Assembly: GCF_910592395.1 (NCBI RefSeq)
Contig: NC_088316.1
Coordinates: forward strand, 14,136,001-14,200,000
Direction of reading: 5' to 3'
DNA: 64,000 nucleotides
Source: Lineus longissimus
Taxonomy: Eukaryota; Nemertea; Pilidiophora; Heteronemertea; Lineidae
Shown: piece by piece, positions 50,816 through 61,409 of the stretch
Layout: each line of letters begins with the position of its first letter
How positions within the stretch are numbered: the first letter of the stretch is position 1
The notes under the pieces: generated by a model
The model's database searches: none
What the model was told of the DNA's origin: nothing
Seen by the model: only the letters and a program-made list of their open reading frames with translations
Position numbers and translations under genes: made by a program

Positions 50816-50979
50816 CTGAAACGATAAAGCAAAGGATATCTGTCACTGATTATTCATGATGTCAAGCAAATCCAATACCTGGACAATGGAAGACAGGTTT
50901 TTTCACTATGGTGCCGCGCTGGCCTCTTTTCTTACAGAGCTGGTCATCCATTGTGGTCCTGAGGTAATCAAGGCATTTT

Positions 50980-51530
50980 AGAGTTGGACCTCTGTGACCT
51001 TGGAAATTAGGTCAAGGTCTAGCACAACATTTGGCTGTTAAGATCATTCGATGACATGCCCTCTTAGATCACAAAATGAAGGCTTCTTGGTATAGTATAT
51101 GCCCACTTAGGATTTTATGACATTTGACCTATAGACTTAAACCTGAAAAGAAGGTCACACTGACCTAAATCTTTGTCAATAAAGATGTCAAATAAGTGAC
51201 CATTACACCATATATCAAATTTGAAGCTCGCCTATGTCAAATAGTAAAGAAACATGCCACCTTCAGTGAAGGTTTGACCTCTAGAGACCTTGAAAAGTAG
51301 GTCAACTCAAAAACCTGTATATTATGAGACGTATCCTTATCACATACACTCGCCATAAAAATTTGGTTGCTCAAGCTAGAAATCCATTACTTTCAAAATG
51401 GTAGAAAAAAATCAGTCTGTGGAAATCCTGGTCAGTGCACAGTGGTGACGCCTAAAGCTCTAGGTCAGACAAAACTTGCCACCTTTTATGAAATTTTCAA
51501 AGTCTGTGACCTTGAATATTAGGTAAAATG
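50980..51530. repeat. Repeat region with AGGTCA half-sites
   Basis: Degenerate repeat made of (t)gacct-tgaaa-type spacers followed by aggtca. Everted pairs with an 8-bp spacer: 50995-51014 (perfect), 51285-51304 (one mismatch), 51507-51526 (one mismatch). An inverted pair AGGTCA-cac-TGACCT at 51152-51166 is a perfect estrogen-response-element palindrome. Likely one dispersed repeat family. Confidence 0.55.
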
Positions 51531-51607
51531 AAAACCCTATGTAAACTGTGATAAAGCTTTTGATGTACAGCCACATAAACTATACAGCCTGAGAGGCAAC
51601 AAAGTAA

Positions 51608-52164
51608 GGCTGAAAGGGTGGATGTCGTCCTGGGTGCCGACAAATGGTACCCAGGTTCGAGATCGACTGGACAATAAGCACCCTGGGTGCCATTACACTA
51701 GACAAACAGCACCCAGCTTCTTTTTGCCTGGCTTACGGATTTTAGGGACGAGGACGTTTCTTGCAATCTCGTTTTATCTCGCGCCGTAGTACTTGCAGCA
51801 TTAGCAGTGCGCGAAATAAAAAGAACAGATAAACAGAAAAAAACGCGTTTAGGCCTAAAAGTTCTTTATCTCTCTCCCCTTAGAGACGAATACCCCGTTT
51901 AAATAAGATGATATTGATGAAAGAAAGGTTTTTAGAGCGCGGTTGGAAACAGGGACGGTCGCCATCTTGCAAAATGATGGTTATCGTGACACGTGACCTC
52001 CGTGAGCGTGGGGCCAACCTCGGTTGTAGGAATAGAAAAAGAGTAGAAGAAGAAGCTGGGTGCTGTTTGTCTAGTGTAATGGCACCCAGGGTGCTTATTG
52101 TCCAGTCGATCTCGAACCTGGGTACCATTTGTCGGCACCCAGGACGACATCCACCCTTTCAGCC
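51608..52164. mobile_element. Nonautonomous DNA transposon with 115-bp terminal inverted repeats
   Basis: The left arm 51608-51722 and right arm 52050-52164 are near-perfect reverse complements starting GGCTGAAAGGGTGG. Flanking AAAGTAA at 51601-51607 and 52165-52171 is a 7-bp target-site duplication. The 327-bp interior encodes no transposase. The class is unresolved: a 7-bp duplication does not fit the common hAT (8) or Tc1 (2) sizes. Confidence 0.85.
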
Positions 52165-54008
52165 AAAGTAAGTCGTAATTGTGAATATATGCAAGGATGT
52201 TGTTTGGCCGCTGTTCGTCAATCCACAGCATGATACATTTTGTGTTTAAAATGGTTCCAAATTGCTGTTGCAACTTTGCTCAGGAATATGAACTTACGGA
52301 AAATAACATTGTCATTACCCCCACTCGGCTATCCCGGGAGATTTTGAAACCAAACTTTTTATAAAAGCTACCTAAGGTACTAGGATACATAACTGGCTAG
52401 CTTGATTTGAAATAAATCATGTAATAGAGCAGAACTTTTGACTTCCCTAAAATACCGAAAAACCCACTTCCTTTTTCTGTCCTGTCCAACACGAGGCTTC
52501 TGGCCTCATTTTGAATTGGAAAAAATAATTTCAGAGATTGGATTTTTTTACCATGTCAAGTTGTTCTATAGCACTTGCCTAAAACAAGTTCAAAGTTTTA
52601 AATAATTACCCTGAATTAATTTTATTGAGGGGAAAAGGCCTGCAAATGTCCTGTCCGACACGAAACAAATACCATGAAATGGCCCCATAACGTATTAGAA
52701 TAAGACATATAACAAATTAGAATAACGTTATAACGTTATTAAAAGAATTGTGAGTCTTGGAGCACCATACTATAGATGTATGTTGTACGTCCAAAATTAT
52801 TGGAAAATCGATTAACCTTGTCCTTGGCATACTCAAAATCTGAAAACAATCACGTCCACGCCGAGTATAGGCACATCACACGTCTTCAGGGCACCAAGGC
52901 ACTCATAAATTAGGGCTACAGAGTTCTTGGAGAGGGCATTATTGATATATCAAAAACCATACAGAAAATCTAGGCCCCAGATGTCTCCAAAAATGTGTTT
53001 CCGACCAAAAAGTTAAATACAGCCCTACAAAATTTACTCGATTTAATACAAGGACCTTCTGATACATCTCATTAGCAGAGAACTGCCCAAGATATAGGAC
53101 CCTGTGAGTGTGACTTATCTGTAGTGCCGGCTGGACAAGCATAGATTTCCCACTATAGGCCTCCTTTAAAATTTCAGAGTAACCAGAAATGCCATTATGG
53201 GCTACAACCAAGTGGAGTAATTAGTAAAAATTTCCATAATCTATACACTCATTTGATTATTTACACCCAGGGGCTCAGTAAAACAGTGGGGCAAATTGGC
53301 CAGGGCGGGGCACTGTGCAGGGGCCCGAGAGCAACTGGCCAATTATACGTGGGCTATATACCCTGGTGGAGTTATTGTTGTTCTGCCTGGCCTGCGAAAT
53401 GGTAAAACTCGAGTACACTACATTCCACAAAACTACTTTCTCAATCATTAAGTGGGTCATATCAGAAGAGAAACTGAAAGTAGAGAAGACCTTTTTTTAG
53501 GGGGGGGGGGAGTGGACAAATTGGATTTCAGCAAACAATAAAAAAAGATACACATATTCATATCCCATCAAATTGGATTAATGTATGTCGCTGTAATTTC
53601 AATAAACACAGCCCACCATATAACAACTGAAAAAGCATGCATGCATCACAATGGCAATGCTTATTCAAAACAAGTGCAGGGATAACAGTCTGCTCTTTAT
53701 CAACTTCCTGGAAAGCAGTTCTTGCCTCCTACAAGTAATTTGATGAAGCACTGTGAGGAAAAATGTCTATAGATTATGATACCAGGCCATTACTCGCGTT
53801 CAGTTTGATTTAAACTGACAAACGCAACAAGATTTTTAAACCCATAAACCACGCCACAACGCATGGCGGCGTGGATAAGCACACTTCAATGGCCGTATTG
53901 AGGTATGGAACCACCCTCCAAAAACAACTTTCAAACGTCTCCCAAATGCCAGATTTGTTTCAAATAGCTAAAGAATAGTGTGTTCTCAGACACTGTAAAA
54001 TGTTTTAC

Positions 54009-54170
54009 CTATATCTTGGGTATTTCTGGAGATTAAGGCAAATAATGAGAGAACTGGTCACCTTCCCAATATGTCGCCATCTTGCGAACAAAAATGTGGC
54101 ATGCGCGGAGCACTCTGGGAAGCCGCAACTTTCAAAGCACGTGGAGTTGTGTACGTCACGTGACTCTATT
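54009..54170 (-). promoter_or_regulatory. Candidate MGA promoter and first noncoding exon
   Basis: On the minus strand in order: CACGTG (54157-54162, fused to an ACGTCA half-CRE at 54153-54158), CACGTG (54138-54143), a ZNF143/THAP11-like TTCCCAGAGTGCTCCGCG (54121-54104), an NRF1-like GCGCATGC (54106-54099) and a YY1-like CAAGATGGCG (54084-54075). It ends at a usable donor ATATAG/GTAAAA at 54009. The order and density are typical of a vertebrate-like housekeeping promoter. Assignment to MGA rests on strand and position only. Confidence 0.45.
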
Positions 54171-55204
54171 GTAGTGTGTTTTAACAGCAAATTAGTTGTT
54201 ATAAGTCAAGTTTGAATATGCAGTGTCTTTCTGACGAACCTTCAGTATGATTTAACCCTATTTCATCCAGATACTTGGCTGCAACTGAGGTTCCTGACTC
54301 ACCCAAAAGGCAAAAATGATGTCAACGCCTTCCCGCCATTTTGTATCCGCATAGCGTCGACTGGCATGACTGGTGACCTTGAACTTTCAGTGTTCCATAT
54401 ACAACGTGAAACTCGTGTTGCGCAGTACTTTGAGTTGGGTTTGATAAGAAAGGAATACAAAATAGAAGTGAAAATCACAAATCATTTTGTTTCAGAGAAG
54501 CAAAGGACCAGTGCCAAATGTTTTACTGGAATTTCAGAGACACAAGGAAATGCCATCGACATCGTCATGGCACCGGCATGGCATGCTTCCGACTAAGCGG
54601 GTAGTTCCCCTTACAAATCTGTGTCGAAATCTTACTTTCAAGGCATGATTAGGTGCAGCAAAACTTAGAATAGACATAGATGAGTCGTTTATGCTTCATT
54701 CATTCAAAGTAATTGAGTTGATGAACTCGTAAAACGTTAGTTACTATGGTCGCATGGTCCAGATGCTCACTTCAGCCCGTATTGTGGTTCCACAAGACGA
54801 CGCCAGGTGGCACCATCTTCCGGTGGTTATGTGCCAACACACATTGAACACCAATACACACTAATCAGCTGTCATTGGTGGCCTGGGCTTCATACTCGAG
54901 GGGATGGGGGAGAAACAATGAACACACTTCTTATTCTTAATCTGGGTATTTTGAATTACCTTATAGTCCTCATATTAGAGGACTTCGAAATAGACTGGGG
55001 TTGGCAGAAGTCACTACAAAATTTGCAGATTTAGCTTAAGTTACCAAGGAAGACTTGTGTAACCAGATACAAAATCAGGAAATTCAGTTCAGACTTTTGC
55101 CAATTGTTGTTGATTCAAAGGGCCTCAAAGGTTTTTTTTCACAAAATATATGATTGGGAGAAAACAGGAATACTGAACAAATTTTCTAAACTCGTGTAGC
55201 TACA
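54171..55204. other. Intergenic DNA between MGA promoter area and NEIL3 3' end
   Basis: Nothing convincing. The ORF at 54366-54596 has no recognisable features. A minus-strand AATAAA at 55210-55205 could end the NEIL3 transcript, giving a 3' UTR of about 540 nt. A GGAT/GATG microsatellite lies near 55329-55350. Confidence 0.45.
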
Positions 55205-55742
55205 TTTATTTAGACATAAAAATGTCTCCTTTGAGGAGGTAATTACAATTAGGGCCCGAATAGGTCCAGCGTAGAGGGTGCTCCATGATTATTACAAAAT
55301 AACTTTTGATTAATTTCTCCCCGATACAGATGGATGGATGGATTGATGGATTACTCTCAAGCAACACATAGCATCAATTTGGAAGTGTTCTTTTCTCGCC
55401 ATGCAAAGATTCCTCCCAAGCTTTGAAAAAGCTGCCCCTCCTTCCGATCTCTTTCATAATAAGTCTGGGGAAATGACATGACCCCTGTACATTAAAACAC
55501 ATAACAAAATATTGAATAGGCACACATTTATACATGGGCGCATCAAGAATATATTAAAAGAATATACATAGTGCACTTAAAACTCTATATTTTTAGGGCA
55601 TGCATGTATAAAAAGCATATTACACCTTATTTGCCAGCTCAACACTTGTCATGTGTATAAGCACATCACACATCTGCAGTCCATGTTGGCATTACAAAGA
55701 CACCTCCCTGAAAGAGTACTTTTCCTCAAGTTTAATTATGTT

Positions 55743-57131
55743 TCAATCATTGTACTCGTCCGCCCACTGAAAGAATTTACACTGCTTCTTTCTGCCCACG
55801 GAACATGCAAAGAATTTCCTTCTATTATTTTGCCCTTCCTTCAAAACAGTGCGCAAGACGCATTTCTTGCCATGGCCTTCACATATCGGGAACTCTTCAT
55901 CTGCCCACTGAAAAATAGAAATGAATTTTAGCTAAATTATTGGTATTGTTAACCACGTCCAACTCCCATGGAGAAAATACCTCGACAGATTAGTCGAGGA
56001 TGCATTGAACTTTCAGCCCCCTATTTACCAAGGAGGGGGAAGTTACCTACAAGGGTATCAAGGTGTCGGACCATGTGAGAAGTCCCTTGTTTTCTGATAA
56101 CCAGACCTTTGCCATCACCATCAATCATTAGTCCTGGATTTCTAACCAACATGCCACTTCTCCATGTTCATGGATGATTTTCCTCAATGAAACGTACCCT
56201 GAAGATGAAGCACTGCTTCCCCCTAGGTAAAGGACAGCAGAAGAACATCCTTCCGAGGTTGGCACCTTCCTTTCGAACCTCCCGCAAGGCACATTTCATA
56301 TTGTGCTTAGGACAGAGGGGAATTTTGCTCTTGTTTGCCCCAGGGTCAGCTTGGGGTTGACTGTTAGTATTCACAGAGCTGTTGCCACTTCTTGATTTCA
56401 CCGACGTATAATTTCTCTCATTGTTTGACTTAGTTGTGAGATTTACAGTGTGATTTACTGCGTTCCTTCTGGTATTGTTCATCTTCGATAGTTCACTGTT
56501 GCTTTCTCTTGAGGTCACATCAGAATCAACTGAGGTGCTCCTTGAAATGTTTTCATTTGAACCTGAAATATTGCTTCCATCAGAGTTTATGCTACAGTTT
56601 ACATATACTGCTCTTTTATCAGCTCCTGTCTTTCCTGGTGGAGCTTGTGGGTCTCCACTTGTACCCACATTGTCTGAATCTGACAGGTCTATAACTGCAG
56701 ACTCATTTCCATTCACAACATTGTCACTTTTTATCGTTGGTAATGAATTGCCAAGAGAAACAGGTTTTGATGATAGGGCACCAGATCCTGCAGACTTCGA
56801 ACCAAAAAAGGCCACATCTGACCTCAATCTCTTCGTAGGTGAAGATGGTATAGGGTCACCCTTTCGTTTGTTGGTTTTTATTGTGCGATTTGTTGTTCTT
56901 CTAGATGAAGAAGTATTGTTATTTGAATTGGTAATCAACGGCACAGGCTTTAGAATAGGGACTTGTATTGCTTTTGGTTCCACGTGTGGTTTCTTTCCTT
57001 CGCATGCTGAACAGGCTGTAGCACTACCCTGGTTGATGAGAGTGCAGGCAGTACATGTCCACTCCATTGACATAGGTTGATTCTGACCTGAGGTTACCCA
57101 GCCTAGTAGGGAGTTCTTTGTCGGCAAAGTT
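55743..57131 (-). CDS. NEIL3: NEIL3 C-terminal exons: ubiquitin-type finger and two GRF fingers
   Basis: 57131-56198: TLPTKNSLLGW (human CKLPTRNTIISW), NZF finger WTCTACTLINQGSATACSAC, a Ser/Asn-rich linker with basic KRKGDPIPSSPTKRLRSD (a plausible nuclear localisation signal), then the first GRF finger CPKHNMKCALREV to KQCFIFR. 55907-55743: WADEEFPICEGHGKKC, RKFFACSVGRKKQCKFFQW, then the stop. Joining at AGG/GTACGT restores F-I-F-R-W-A-D, as in human FFEWADLSFPFC. In vertebrates the NZF finger binds ubiquitylated replisomes and the GRF pair binds DNA. Confidence 0.93.
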
Positions 57132-59751
57132 CTGAAGAAGGAAATAGATATTTTAAGAGTAAATAGAATTTTATCACCCAAATTCTGAAGCAAAAAATAT
57201 CTGTGAAGGACGAAAGGAGTTAGCAGATGACTGTACTTAATTACTGCGAAATGATTTCTTTATAAACGCATGTGTGCCCTTGTGTTATAAGCTCACCAAG
57301 CTGAGCTGAAAGAACCTGCTTACCTTGCATCTTTAGGATTGTTAGTCTGGCATTGAGGACAGTAATGAGTCATCCTGGCACTGTCCTCACCCATTCTGGT
57401 AATTGTGATTTTCCCCCGACACTGACGGCATGTTTGTCTGCTGTAGACTTTCTCATACTTCCGCAACGACTCGCCTGTTTTACGGCACTGCAAAGTAAAG
57501 TACCTTTCAGAGACAAAAACAAAATTTCAAATGGAAGCTGAGGAACTTGGAAAATGATAAGCCAGCCATCAAGCAGTATTTGATAATTTGTATTATAGTG
57601 CAAGAACGGATAAGAGGAAGCTATTTTTGCATTAGAAAAGCTACCACATGAAGGGCCGGCCTTCAAGCAATTTGGATGGATCCTCCAGCTCACCTTGTAA
57701 AATATCATAGAGAAATCCCTCGTCATCCTGATGAGGTGTGAGACCAAAGCTTCATTCAATTGTTTCACTCGTGAACTCGGACGTATTCCGCTGTCAAAGA
57801 GAGCCTAAAAGAAAGACGGAAAGACATAATTGTTGTCTAAAATGTTCTGGTTGATCAAAATATTAATTTGAGGAAAATCCAACAGATGGCAACACTGGAG
57901 TAGGGTAGTATTTAAGACTGAATCTTATCATTATTAATAATACTAATAATGCCTAGTCTTCCGATATTCTTGGTCAAACCAATTTGCAAGGGATCAGCCT
58001 GCAACTAGGAGTTTACAAGAAATCAATCTTTCATTTTTGCCAGACATAAAATACACCGTGTGAACAGCAGTGACAGTGTTACCAATCACCATTGTCTGAT
58101 TGTGTACCAGTCGATAGAATTTTGATTTATTTTATGTAACAACAGCTTCCACATTTTCCCATAGTAACAATGTACATCTAACATGTATAAATGGAAGGAA
58201 ACACAGCTCACTTAAATGAGTTGACACGGTATGTTAATTTACCTCATTCTTGATGATGTTACCAACACCAGGTAGAATCACCTGATCTAAAAGGACATCG
58301 CAAACAAGTCGGTTTTCTTGCTCCATAAATGTTTGCACTGCCCTCTGGTGGTTGAAAGTTGAAGAGCATATGTCAAGGCTATGCAACCGGTCAAACTTGG
58401 AACGACAGTCAGCGGAGAGTCTGAAATGAGTTTAAAGCAAACTGACGAAATGGACCATGCTCGGGCCTTTGACACGGCACTGTACCCACTTCAAGAATAT
58501 TTTTTCAAATTTTAACATTCCATCAATGATAGCCTAAAAGGGGCACATTTTCAACAAGGCTAATGAAGGGTGAAATTCTGTATCTCTAGCAATTTTAATC
58601 AAGGACAAATTCTCTCTCAACACATTTTTTATGAGTTTTTTTAATGATTATAGGCCCACAGCATTTTCCAATTTTTTATGACAATTTCGGTTTGAAGTCA
58701 AATTTCATTTATTCTTTGGGTTACCCTGAAGTACTGCAAAGAGGAAATAATCTACTTCCGATTCGAAGCACACCTTATATCAACAGAACACTTATAGAAT
58801 GCCACCTTATCCTCCCCAATTTCTAAAAGCATCGCTTCTGAATTCGTGTTTGATGGGTCATTATCGAGCACTTGGTTGTTGACTCTGAAGGATCCGTCCA
58901 TCAAGAAATGCACCCTAGAGTAGAGTAGAAAAGCGACGTCATTGTTTTGACACCCATGTTGCATATGCAGACAACTTTATCACAATGGCATTCATAAATA
59001 CGGTGCCAATCTTTTATAAGTCTGGATACATCATTATCAGATTCTGTGTTCTCCAGGAATACATGAAATCAGAAAAGATAGCCTGTCATTTACAATTACA
59101 AGTAGGTCTAATTGAATGATCATACTCTTTCATTTAATACTCTGATGTCTTTATGTTTAGTATGTATTACCTAAAACACTTATCTCCAAAATACATGAAG
59201 AGTTCTTTCCCGAGTGTCTGCACATCATCAAGTTTTCTTCCAATGAACTCAGAATATCTGTTCATAACATCAGGATTCTTCTTTACTTTATTTTCCTGAA
59301 AAACAGGCCAGAAGTTTGTATAATTAAAAATATTATTAGACCCAGAGCGAGGATGCAATTATTCCCGAATCCACACTATAGCAGTCTCTTATTGTCTACG
59401 CCACTTCCGGGCCAACTTCTTAATTGTCTTATGCCAGTGGCCTACGTGGATACATGCCAACCCAAGCCAAGACATGGATGGTTATCATGGTATCTCCATC
59501 TGGTATGGTACACGGTCATTGTAATGTAAAGACTAAGTACGTTGATTCAGGTTGTAGCCAAATATTTCGAGCACCCTGAGTGACAACTTAAGCAAGAAAT
59601 AAGTTTAATGTGACAACAACAAGAGGAGACTTGATATGCAGATGAGAAAAACCTTTTCCACCACGTTTCCACTGACACGCTTGACAACTTTCCCCTTGAG
59701 CCGGCCCTTCATCTTCTCCCCCTTCAATTTGCATCCTGGACCTTCAACCAT
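55743..59751 (-). CDS. NEIL3: Endonuclease VIII-like 3 DNA glycosylase (NEIL3)
   Basis: Nuclear Fpg/Nei-family glycosylase that removes oxidised bases, especially hydantoins in single-stranded DNA, and unhooks interstrand crosslinks. Exons: 59751-59653, 59295-59171, 58914-58774, 58420-58243, 57804-57694, 57487-57324, 57131-56198, 55907-55743; 1,917 nt, 638 residues (human 605), all phases consistent. MVEGPGCKL gives the Val2 nucleophile (after Met removal) typical of NEIL3 rather than Pro. The catalytic Lys is K63 in TLGKELFMYFG. H2TH region: LDICSS to LPGVGNIIKNEALFDSG (about 140-200). Zinc finger TCRQC...YCPQC lies in exon 6. The NPL4/RanBP2-type finger WTCTACTLINQ is near 297-316, followed by two GRF zinc fingers (about 545-584 and 585-638). 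Exon 1 uses a weak AAG/GTTTTT donor. Confidence 0.95.
57324..59751 (-). CDS. NEIL3: NEIL3 catalytic-core exons 1-6
   Basis: Exon 1 (33 codons) starts MVEGPGCKLKGEK. Exon 2 has ENKVKKNPDVMNRY and TLGKELFMYFGDKCF. Exon 3: RVHFLMDGSFRVN to YKCSVDI. Exon 4: RLSADCRSKFDRL, LDICSST, DVLLDQVILPGVGNIIKNE. Exon 5: ALFDSGIRPSSRV, MTRDFSMIFYK. Exon 6: CRKTGESLRKYEKVYSRQTC to MTHYCPQCQTNNP. The segment before the catalytic Lys is 18 residues shorter than in human (K63 against K81). Confidence 0.93.
57805..59652 (-). other. NEIL3 introns over 300 bp
   Basis: Introns 57805-58242, 58421-58773 and 59296-59652 contain nothing beyond splice signals and short AT-rich runs such as the TAATAA repeats near 57.93 kb. 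Confidence 0.6.
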
Positions 59752-60038
59752 CTTTTCGGCAACAAGTTGAGAAATCTAAAAGGCAGTTTTGATCATGAAA
59801 ACGAGCGTCAAAACTGGTATGATCTGAAACCGCTTTTGTGCAAACCGCCTCAAAACCTGTGCCGCTTAGGACAACAACAATCAGCGGCCGTCTCAGCGCC
59901 ACCACGCGGGGCCTAATGGTATTAGGCTACCATTGTTTTTGATATAAGCGAAAAATAGAAATCACATGACTGTCCAAAATGGTAGACGTGGAACCAAAAC
60001 AAACAAAAAGAAAACGAAGTACTGACAGCTAGAACCCA
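59752..60038. promoter_or_regulatory. Shared NEIL3/fucosidase bidirectional promoter
   Basis: Only 287 bp separate the two divergent start codons, so both promoters and 5' UTRs must lie here. A CpG-richer core (agcggccgtctcagcgcc, then acgcgggg) lies near 59883-59911. TCACATGA at 59962-59969 is an M-box/E-box of the MITF/TFE type, and an AAAATGGT YY1-like site lies near 59976-59983. No TATA box is obvious. TSS positions are not determinable by reading. Confidence 0.6.
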
Positions 60039-61409
60039 ATGAAAATGGGGACCTTACTGCTGTTTTTATCATTCCTTTTGCTTGGTGCAAGTGTGTGTGG
60101 ACGGTACACGTCTGACTGGGACTCCTTGGACTCTAGACCACTGCCAAAATGGTATGATGAAGCCAAGTTTGGAATTTTTCTGCATTGGGGTGTATACTCT
60201 GTTCCAAGTTACGAGAATGAATGGTTTTGGGAAGGATTAGAAGCTCAGGAGCAGTCAATTGTCAACTTCATGAAAAGAAACTATGCACCGAATTTTAAAT
60301 ATCAGGATTTTGCGCCACAATTCAAAGCAGAGTTGTTCGATCCAAACGAATGGGCAGACATTTTCAAGGCAGCGGGCGCAAAATACGTTGTACTGACTTC
60401 CAAACATCATGAGGGTTTCTGCAACTGGAACACTAAAAATTCGTTCAACTGGAACAGTGTCGATGTCGGTGCTAAAAGAGACTTGGTGAAAGATCTTGCA
60501 GACGCTGTGAGGAATAACACTGACATTCACTTCGGACTGTACTTCTCTCTCTACGAATGGTTCAATCCCTTATTCAACTCAGACATGTTACACTTGTGGT
60601 TGCAACAAAAGTATGTGAAAAATATCATGATGCCCCAACTTAAAGAACTGGTCAATTTGTACGAGCCAGATATAGTGTGGTCAGATGGTGATGTCGGTCC
60701 TTGGTTCTATTTCAACAGTACAGAGTTCCTTGCTTGGCTTTACAACGATAGTCCAGTTAAAGATAAAGTTGCTGTGAATGACCGATGGGGAGCGGTTACG
60801 AGGTGTCAGCATGGTGGTTTCTTCACATGTACTGACAGGTACTTGCCAAAGACACTTCCACCATATAAATGGGAGAACTGTTTTTCTGTTGATCGGGGAT
60901 CGTTTGGCTACAGACGAGATGCCGTTCTTGCCGATTTATACACTACAGAATATATTGTGGGACTTCTTGTTCAAGTTGTCAGCTTGGGAGGAAATTTGCT
61001 GTTGAATGTTGGGCCCACTGCCGATGGGAGAATCATGCCATTATTCGAGGAAAGACTCCGTGAAACTGGACAGTGGTTAGCAGTCAATGGCGAGGCAATT
61101 TATTCAAGTAAACCTTGGAGAAACCAAACAGACTTGGCAACTCCAAATGTTTGGTATACATCAAGAATTGACAAAAACACTAACAGTACTGTAGTTTATG
61201 CAATATTCTTGCAATGGCCAGCAACAGACACTATAACTTTAATGGCACCAGTAACTAGCTCACAGACTAAAATATTCATGATTGGACTTGACAATGAATT
61301 AGCTTGGACACCAAAGAACCCTGGTATTGTCATCACTTGGCCAAAATTGACAATAAGTCAATTGCCAAGCAAAAATGCTTGGGTCATCAGAATGGTGAAT
61401 GTCAACTAG
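60039..61409 (+). CDS. FUCA1: Lysosomal-type alpha-L-fucosidase, GH29, intronless
   Basis: Retaining exoglycosidase that removes alpha-linked L-fucose from glycoproteins and glycolipids, normally in lysosomes or secreted. 456 residues, about the family length (human FUCA1 466). A hydrophobic signal peptide covers about 1-20 ([16 protein letters not shown]). GH29 core motifs: [18 protein letters not shown] (His49), [13 protein letters not shown] (His123/124), and the nucleophile Asp216 in IVWSDGD. The proposed acid/base lies within KWENCFSVD (Asp285 or nearby). [27 protein letters not shown] and [11 protein letters not shown] are near-identical to FUCA1. Potential N-glycosylation: N159, N226, N236, N362, N382. 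The whole gene is one exon, whereas vertebrate FUCA1 has several. Start: ATGAAAATG; the first ATG is taken. FUCA1 versus FUCA2 is not resolved. Confidence 0.95.
   Translation: MKMGTLLLFLSFLLLGASVCGRYTSDWDSLDSRPLPKWYDEAKFGIFLHWGVYSVPSYENEWFWEGLEAQEQSIVNFMKRNYAPNFKYQDFAPQFKAELFDPNEWADIFKAAGAKYVVLTSKHHEGFCNWNTKNSFNWNSVDVGAKRDLVKDLADAVRNNTDIHFGLYFSLYEWFNPLFNSDMLHLWLQQKYVKNIMMPQLKELVNLYEPDIVWSDGDVGPWFYFNSTEFLAWLYNDSPVKDKVAVNDRWGAVTRCQHGGFFTCTDRYLPKTLPPYKWENCFSVDRGSFGYRRDAVLADLYTTEYIVGLLVQVVSLGGNLLLNVGPTADGRIMPLFEERLRETGQWLAVNGEAIYSSKPWRNQTDLATPNVWYTSRIDKNTNSTVVYAIFLQWPATDTITLMAPVTSSQTKIFMIGLDNELAWTPKNPGIVITWPKLTISQLPSKNAWVIRMVNVN

Larger units (their letters stand above)
50816..54008 (-). other. 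5' intron/upstream region of MGA, repeat-rich
   Basis: No protein-coding exon is recognised. It holds the AGGTCA-rich repeat (50.98-51.53 kb), the inverted-repeat element (51608-52164), and a GTGTGG/G-run patch near 53.50 kb. In particular no T-box coding sequence is seen here or anywhere up to the NEIL3 gene. Confidence 0.6.

Noticed and set aside
51650-51670. GGTTCGAGATC in the inverted-repeat element as a tRNA B box
   Set aside because: It is part of both terminal arms, has no matching A box at tRNA spacing, and the element has clear DNA-transposon ends.
54366-54596. 76-residue plus-strand ORF in the NEIL3-MGA interval
   Set aside because: No recognisable features; too short to support without transcript evidence.
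56475-57080. 201-residue plus-strand ORF opposite NEIL3 exon 7
   Set aside because: Antisense shadow of the Ser/Asn-rich NEIL3 linker; no recognisable domain.
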